Shown: positions 55,831 to 64,000 of the stretch, one piece after another
Layout: each line of letters opens with the position of its first letter
How positions within the stretch are numbered: position 1 is the first letter of the stretch
DNA from: Beroe forskalii
Lineage: Eukaryota; Ctenophora; Nuda; Beroida; Beroidae
NCBI GenBank assembly: GCA_011033025.1
Contig: WFMF01000285.1
Span: 124,001 to 188,000 of the forward strand
Length of the DNA stretch: 64,000 bases
Direction of reading: 5' to 3'
Position numbers and translations under genes: made by a program
The notes under the pieces: model-generated
The model's input: only the letters and a program-made list of their open reading frames with translations
Database searches by the model: none
What the model was told of the DNA's origin: nothing

Positions 55831-58800
55831 TCAGCAAGGATTGACACCAGCTCGGCGCCACAGTTCGTTTTTAATGGTCACCGCGTCAACACTCAACGAG
55901 AAAGTCATTGTGGGAAGGTCAGAAAAGGAACGGGCACCAGTTTCATACCTGCAGGGAAGATAACATTAGTTGCGTGACCTTAATTGGGGGCTGGAAATAA
56001 TCAATGTGGGTCACATGGCAAGTCACGTGATCAAGTCTAGTCGCGTGACTATTCACTCCTTTGTATTTCTTTATCAATATCAATAAAGTTGCAACAAGTC
56101 GGCCAGGGAATGTACTCACTTGTATAGATACGACAGCATGTTGTGTTGTATCGTCTTAGGACCTTTGCCAAATATTCTCATCAGCTGAAATGGATATGTG
56201 TTTCCAATATGCCATATCATAGGTCCCTCAGTTGAAACCACAAAACTAGAGGTAAAATGTAGATTTTTAGACACCGAATGTCCGAATAATCAGAGGATTA
56301 TGTTGAATTAGAGCTGACAGTGAGTTATGGCCTTTCCGCAGAGCCCGCCTCGGAACACATTACCTTTTCGTTAGCGTTATCACAGGCGTAGATAGCCCGG
56401 AACTTCTTAGCGATGTGGTCTCTGAAGAGGATGACGTACTGCTGACAGGGATTGTCTTCAATAGCCTGAAATGTGCTGTGGGTGAGGTTCTGGCTGTAAG
56501 ATTTTACCAGACATTTTACCCCCTGGCATTTTATCCGAAATTTTACCCCCGCCGGCATCTTACCCCTAACCCCTGGCATTTTACCCCCGCCGGCATCTTA
56601 CCCCTAACCCCTGGCATTTTACCCCCGCAGGCATCTTACCCCTAATCCCTGGCATTTTACCCCCGCAGGCATCTTACCCCTGGCATTTTACCCCTGGCAT
56701 TTTACCCCTGGCACTTTATCCCCGCAGGTATCTCACCCCCATATGAACCCAGGATTTCCTACCTTGAGGGCAAGTTTCTGCTGAGGTTTGTCGGGCACCC
56801 CACTGAGACACGTCCAGCACACCGCGTTACAGATAACCTTAGCATTGCTCTTCACACTGGGGGCTACGAAGAGGGGCAGCGCCGGGGGTCCTGGGAATAT
56901 AGGGGCATGTGATGGGGGGTTATTAGGGAGGTGATGGGGGTGATGGGGGTGAATGAAGGGGTGATTTGGGGTTGGGGTGATTAGGGGAGGGGGCTGATTG
57001 GGGTGGGGCCGGAGGGTGGGGTGATGGGGGGGTGAAGAGGGGCACTGGCAGCGCCGGGGGTCCTGGTAATATAGGGCATGTGATGGGGGTTATTAGGGGG
57101 TGAATAGGGGTGATTGGGGTGGGGGTGATTGGGGTGGGGGTGATTGGGGTGGGGGTGATTGGGGTGGGGTGATTGGGGGTTATTTGGGGAGGTGATTGCG
57201 GGGATGTGGGGTGAAGAGGGGTGGGGGTGATTGGGGTGATTGGGGTGGGGGGTGATTGGGGTGGGGCCGGGGGGTGACTAGGGGTGGGAGGGGTGATTGG
57301 GGTGGAGGAGTCTTTCTACCGATCTATGGACAATGGTGGAGGCGCCGTATAATAGATCTGTTACTGAAATCACACGCACCACTGATAGCCAAACACACTG
57401 AACACTCACTGATAGGGTTACTCCGGAGCTTCTCAGCACTTCTCGGCTTCTCATTGGTTCCCTGCCTGGTTCCATGCTTCTCATTGGTTCCCTGCCTGGT
57501 TCCCTGCCTCTGATTGGCTCCGTGCTTCTCGTTGGCAGTAGGTCTGGTGAGAGAGCCACTCTTCTTGTCCGGTCTCAGGGGGGAGGGCGGAGTTGCGTCA
57601 GACTCCGGTACTTTACGATACGTCATTCCGCCGGTTCGTATAGGCTGTCAAGGAAATGGTACCATTGGTACAGTGTTCTATATCTCAGTCAATATTCCAA
57701 ACTTTCAAATTCAAAAGCAATCCTAAAATGGTTGTACTGAAGAAGTGAATGTCAGATTATACCTAAAGTGAGTATCTGCCTAAGCACTGACCCGCATGAC
57801 CCTGTTCTCCTCCTCATAACTTTGCGAAGGAGTCCTGCAGGACATGACTGCAGGCGCAGCTGACACTGCTCTTGGCTCCCTCTGCTCCGGGGAGCCCTCC
57901 TGGAACTTCACCACTCGGATCCGGCTGGACTTGGGACGCGGACACTTCGTCACCAGGTTGCCCTCCGGAGGCAAGTCGGAGCCCTGCTGGTTCCTCATCC
58001 TCTGTAGTTTCCTCTGCTGCTCCAGCTCCTTCCTGGCCCGCAACTCCTCCTGCTTCTTCTTCTGCGCCACGAAGAACTGCTGGCGTTTCAGGGACACTTT
58101 GTCATCAGGGCCCTGGTAGAGAGAATCAGTTGCTAGCTGCTAGTGCAGGGTGGCAGTAATTAATTATTAGCCACATGTAATTCATGGAATTTAAGCATTT
58201 ACAGATCTCTCTTCCAATGATACATTAAAAGATTAAAGAAGATCCCATGAACCACGAGATATAAGAAGCAGGCATGATATAATACGATGGGAACCGCAGG
58301 AGACACTATATACGGCTTATCCCAATTAAATGGTGGATACACCGGCGGGAGGTTGTCCGACACCGCCGTATACGTGACACCGCCCTCGGCCCTATACTCC
58401 TTTAGCCGATGACTCACCGCCTCCTCGAGCCCGTAGAAGTACTGCATAGCAGTAGGTTTCCTGAGCTCTCCCTCGCCCTCGCTGGGTGCGGGGGCGTGCA
58501 CAGCAGGTCCTCGTAGTCGTTAAAGACAGCGATCAGCTGACTGTCAGTCTTGGAAGAGGGGCTCCTGAGGAGGGAGGGTACATAAGCACTTTAGCAGGAT
58601 TAAACAGTGGAACTCTCTGTGGAATTGAGAGTTGCCATCCGTCCATCCCCGAAAGGGGATGATGGTCTGTTGGATATTGCACGGAAAAAACCGGTAACAC
58701 TCTGGTCTTTGATGAATATTTAGCTTTAGGAGTTTAGGTTTAAAGACTAGAAGACCCAATGAGCCTTCTAGGTCACATCAAGCGCAGCCACAGAAAATGT

Positions 58801-59572
58801 CTCGCTGCACCAATCCAACAGATCATACTTTTCATTGCATCAAGAATTATTATACTCTTTCGCCTTTAAAAATAAAGAAATGACTGAAATTAAATATATA
58901 CTCGGTGGTCCTAAACCCATTGTTTCATCCTCGGTAAGTTGCCAAATACCAACATACCTGTTGCTGTTCCCTCGGCTAGGAGTGACATGAAGTGGTGCCA
59001 CTGCCTCTGTGAGCATGTCAGCCTGCTCAAACGGCTGCCGGAGAGCAGTCTTGTCAGGTTTCATGACGGGGGTTTTGGGGGCATCACCGGGGGTTTTAAT
59101 TACAGCATCATTTGGAGTTTTGGGAGGGGTCGCGAAGTCAGAGCTCTTAGGGCTACGGAAACTTGAATCTGGAGTGGTGTACTCTGCGGTGGCACTTTCT
59201 AGCGTGGTGTTCTCTATTGCTTCAGCCGTGACCTTCTCTATCTTATCCCAACCTGAGAACAGTATTGTTTGAATAGATGAAAGAACACATCGGGGCAACA
59301 TTTGGTCATACCAAAGTAAATCATTTAAATGCACTATAGCAGCGTGACTAATAACAGGGGGAAGGGTCTCACATTGTTTCTGGACATTGGTGGTGTGGTA
59401 GTGGAGTGGATGCGGGATGAGTTGCTCCAAGGAATCTGTCTGTTCCAGCTCTGACTCTATTTCGTGGGGCGTGGCCTGTTGCCCTACGTCACGTGACTTC
59501 TGCAGAGCTTTGTAGAACACGTGCTGGTTTAGCAGGGATCTCTCCTCCTCCCACTTCTTTGTGGAGTCTTTC
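55831..59572 (-). CDS. CAMSAP/Patronin C-terminal half with CKK domain, 5' end not found
   Basis: Minus-strand exons: 59572-59373, 59252-58958, 58564-58418, 58112-57792, 57644-57410, 56890-56763, 56465-56364, 56245-56120, 55948-55831 (stop). A Thr/Pro-rich linker (SSDFATPPKTPNDAVIKTPG) leads to a basic coiled coil (SLKRQQFFVAQKKKQEELRA) and then a complete CKK fold: LFVAPSVKSNAKVICNAV, CQQYVILFRDHIAKKFRAIY, GKGPKTIQHNMLSYLYKY and MTFSLSVDAVTIKNELW. CKK binds microtubule minus ends. Two joins are imperfect. Exon 58564-58418 changes frame near 58505, as if one base were missing, since the frame after it (VHAPAPSEGEG) is the one that meets the next exon in phase. Exon 56245-56120 enters one base out of phase unless the donor 6 bp downstream (GTGTTC) is used or a T is extra. 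No initiator exon was found above 59572. The missing CH half lies on the other strand at 38.9-40.6 kb. Confidence 0.88.
56523..56740. repeat. 38-bp minisatellite in CAMSAP intron
   Basis: Units of GGCATTTTACCCCCGC followed by CGGCATCTTACCCCTAACCC, about five copies, the last ones shortened. It lies between CKK exons 56890-56763 and 56465-56364. Confidence 0.9.
56920..57308. repeat. G-rich minisatellite (GGGGTGATT) in CAMSAP intron
   Basis: Repeats of TGATTGGGGTGGGGG with G runs of 3-6 on the plus strand, so the CAMSAP pre-mRNA is C-rich here. G-quadruplex potential exists on the coding-opposite strand. Confidence 0.88.
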
Positions 59573-59720
59573 CTGGGTTGGGGGACAGTCAAACACAAGG
59601 ACATATTTTATTGGGATCTTTCCTGGGTTGGGTGATAGTCAAACACAAGGAAATATTTTATTGGGGAGTTTCCTGAGTTGGGATTTGAGATGATGATCGA
59701 GCACAAGGAAATAATCCAGA
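59571..59720. repeat. 50-bp tandem repeat containing a duplicated 3' splice site
   Basis: Three units start TCCTGGGTTG at 59571 and 59621 and TCCTGAGTTG at 59671. On the minus strand each carries CAACCCAG-GAAA (or CAACTCAG), the same acceptor and first exon bases as CAMSAP exon 59572-59373, plus an AATAAAAT in two of them. Confidence 0.88.
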
Positions 59721-61504
59721 AGTTTTATTCCAGGGGTTTTTGGCAGCATATAGCGACAGAATAAAGGGTTCATTAGCCCCTAAACAATGACATAAGGGCA
59801 TAAGGACAACACCTTTTAGTTGTTCATCCTGCACAATGTACCTACACCAAGGCATTGTGACGTATCACGTTTGCAGTAAGTAGCTCAGTGTCTCACGATC
59901 CCAATACACACTAAGCCAACAATGTACAATACACAAGTCAAAATAACCTTTAGATTCCTTTTGTAAACTTAGCATTGTAATTTTGATGCGTATTGAAACC
60001 GTGAAACTATACACTCCTCCTAGAATACTCTACATCCTGCAACTAAAGTTATTATTCTTTGCTGCAGAAATTGTTTTGTTGTCCTTCTTTGGAATTCCTC
60101 CTTTATTTCACTGCTTTTATGTGACTTGTAAAGAAGTTCGCACGTAGGTATGGAAGATTTTTCCTGGAACTGGAGCGAATTTTATGTTATTCTTCTCTTC
60201 ATGGAAAATGTAAAAATGAGCATACTGCACCGAGGATTTAACAAAAGAGTAATAATAGTAGAATAAAGAAGCAATCCCGGACAATGAAGCCTTGATTACC
60301 CCTCCCAATTTACACATCATGAAAGTACATTCATTACATTCCATGGTGCCTTATAAAACACAGTGTACCACATGGTTCTCTTCTTCCAGCCCAGTTAAAG
60401 GGGATCATACAATTAGTAAGTTTAGTTGTTGTAACTTGTGTTGCTGCTTAAGTTCAAATTCACACTGATTAATTAAATAATTGACGTGTTCAAATTCAAT
60501 TATTGTGTTAGTCCCTGAGAGTAGTACTTTGAGGTCTTAGAGGTAGTAACAGTTTTAAGGAGGGACAAAAAGAGCTTGATAAGTTACTAATATTAGGTAA
60601 TAGTAACTCGACATTATTACGAATAAGATTTGTTTCGAAAACCACTATCGTTGTTGTGTTGCTTATAATAAGTTAAATCATGACTTGAGTACTGCTAGTC
60701 ATGGCGGTAGTAGTTCCGCTTTCACAGTTTCACGCGATCTCAATTGTATAATATTGTTGTTGTTTTCGATACTATTGATGTCATTGTTGCTTTTTGTTTT
60801 GTTTTTTAGTATGTAGGTAAGTTATGATAGTTATATTTACTTAAATAGACAGGGTTCGATAAATGAAATTAAGTATATGTTGATCTTAATATTTCATTTT
60901 GCTCGTGATATAGTACCTACTACAAGGTAGCCCTTCTACTAAGCTGCACTATTACTACCTCACCCTCTGCAAAGTTATTACACTGATACAAATCGCGGTG
61001 TTTTCACCACCCTTTGTGGTGGTAACAATAGCTGGCCCTAACACCACCGTAACTGCTGTGTGTGGTGTTATTAAGCATATTGTTAATTGTTGTTGTACAT
61101 CTCGTGTACTCTGTGTACAGATAGTCTGATACATGAGCCATGTGCAGTAGCCTCAACTTACACACTAGTGAGTGCGTTAGCAGCGGTAGAATACTGCAGC
61201 TGCTTTCCTTCCACTGCTTACGTTCAGGAAGCAGGATGCAAAACTAATCGTGCATACATCTACTGCCACTCGACTTTTTAAACCAGATGTGATACAATTC
61301 ATTCCACTATCTAGCTTGTTTTGCTTTCAGCTTTGCTACCTAACTCCATCTCTCAGAGTGCATGACCAGCCCCTAGTGATCTCAGTAGGCCTGACAAGAC
61401 CAGCCCCTTGAGGACTCAGTACGGCTGATCTGACCAGCCCCTTGAGGACCTAGTAAGCCACCTAGTGTTCCCAGTAAGCCACCTCGTGATCCCAGTAAGC
61501 CACC
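59721..61504. other. Intergenic region between CAMSAP half and PI4K
   Basis: AT-rich unique sequence. No coding exon was recognised on either strand. A CTAGTGAT/GACCAGCCCCT-type short duplication at 61365-61500 precedes the PI4K start and may be 5' UTR. CAMSAP exons expected upstream of 59572 could not be found here. Confidence 0.45.
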
Positions 61505-63429
<1,925 letters not shown>

Positions 63430-63504
63430 TGTGATAGGCGCTGATTATGTGACCTTTTGAATATAATAATTCTTTTGGAATAACTTCTTGTAAATAGCAA
63501 TGTA

Positions 63505-63950
63505 TCAGCAGTTTTCTATCCTGTATTTCTCGATGTTTTTCCTTTTTTCCATCATGTGAAGTCTGAGCAGGAGTTGCTTTGAGTCAGCTGGGGCTGGGGT
63601 GGTAGGGGTTCGGCTTTCTTTCAGAGGCTCATACGTCACAATTGCTTCTCTCTGGAAAGGGGTTATTGGAGGTTAAAGTAATAATTTGATAATCCGAAAA
63701 GCACCAGATTTTTTCTGGCTTGCCGTTTAATTGTTCCTACCATAGGTAGGAATACTGGCAATACAGAATACACAATTCAGCAGATTTTCCTCACATTTGG
63801 AGATGACAGGGAAGCTAAGATGTGCTTGAAGTAGTCCTCCTTATCACAAGAATCCTCTCTCGTCAGCTCATTCTCCTTTTCAACCTCCTCCTCCTCCTCC
63901 TCGTCTTCTTCTTCTTCTTCTTCCTCTTCTTCACTCTCACTCTCTGTCTC
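63505..63950 (-). CDS. 3' end of an unrecognised gene with an acidic tract
   Basis: Two minus-strand exons join in phase 0: 63950-63795 (after TTCAG) and 63651-63505 (after TTTCCAG, ending TGA). The first encodes a run of about 20 Glu/Asp residues made from a GAA/GAG microsatellite, then ENELTREDSCDKEDYFKHIL. The last encodes REAIVTYEPLKESRTPTTPA and a basic tail ending KRKNIEKYRIENC. No family was recognised. Acidic-plus-basic composition hints at a nuclear or chromatin protein, but that is only a guess. The gene continues right of the window and converges on the PI4K gene. Confidence 0.7.
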
Positions 63951-64000
63951 CTGAATTCAGAATGTTACAGACATATGCTCCCTTTCAGATTGGTATACCA

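Noticed and set aside
58199-58417. Hydrophobic C-terminal extension of the CAMSAP exon (PAVPIVLYHACFLYLVVHGIF)
   Set aside because: Read-through of the intron after a good GTGAGT donor at 58417. It is not a membrane protein.

Overview
This is a nuclear, intron-bearing animal genome. The evidence is GT-AG introns of about 100-1000 bp, a BET bromodomain gene, a CAMSAP/Patronin-type gene, a Tctex1-type dynein light chain, a type II phosphatidylinositol 4-kinase, and metazoan-style retroelements (a Penelope-like element with a GIY-YIG nuclease, and CR1/jockey-like LINE pieces). Compact genes between very repeat-rich spacers fit a marine invertebrate, perhaps cnidarian, sponge or similar, but the sequence alone does not fix the phylum. 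There are no bacterial operons, CRISPR arrays or rRNA genes.

Layout. 1-1.2 kb: upstream flank of a dehydrogenase gene, which reappears inverted at 41.1-43.2 kb. 1.27-2.44 kb (+): single-exon Gfo/Idh/MocA (inositol-dehydrogenase-like) gene. 3.2-7.5 kb: 22-bp minisatellite. 8.2-14.0 kb (+): complete 15-exon BET gene with one apparent one-base deletion. 14-17.4 kb: nothing recognisable. 17.4-19.4 kb: a 19-bp array turning into a 23-bp array whose unit is itself an inverted repeat. 20.3-21.6 kb (-): four-exon Tctex1 gene. 20.9-28.1 kb: large inverted duplication around a T42-containing spacer, carrying a second, partial Tctex1 copy and two short inserted elements. 28.1-29.2 kb: truncated LINE. 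29.75-30.1 kb: hairpin-cluster element. 30.4-31.2 kb: 144-bp satellite. 34.3-37.7 kb: head-to-head Penelope-like element. 38.9-40.6 kb (+): 5' exons of a CAMSAP-like gene. 45.2-52.5 kb (+): small PH-domain gene whose 6.6-kb last intron holds two inverted copies of a TA-flanked 1.8-kb element. 52.6-54.7 kb: nested short transposons. 55.8-59.6 kb (-): CKK-encoding 3' half of a CAMSAP gene. 61.5-63.4 kb (+): PI4K type II. 63.5-64 kb (-): 3' end of an unrecognised acidic protein gene.

The genes form no obvious pathway; they are ordinary housekeeping and cytoskeletal genes. The striking feature is the density of inverted structures: inverted segmental duplications, head-to-head elements, palindromic MITEs and cruciform-capable satellites. 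Several insertions can be polarised because an uninterrupted copy of the target lies in the same window. The two CAMSAP halves lie on opposite strands and face each other, which suggests rearrangement, two loci or misassembly. Two coding exons (BET and CAMSAP) each lack one base relative to their conserved flanking frames, so residual assembly indels are likely.
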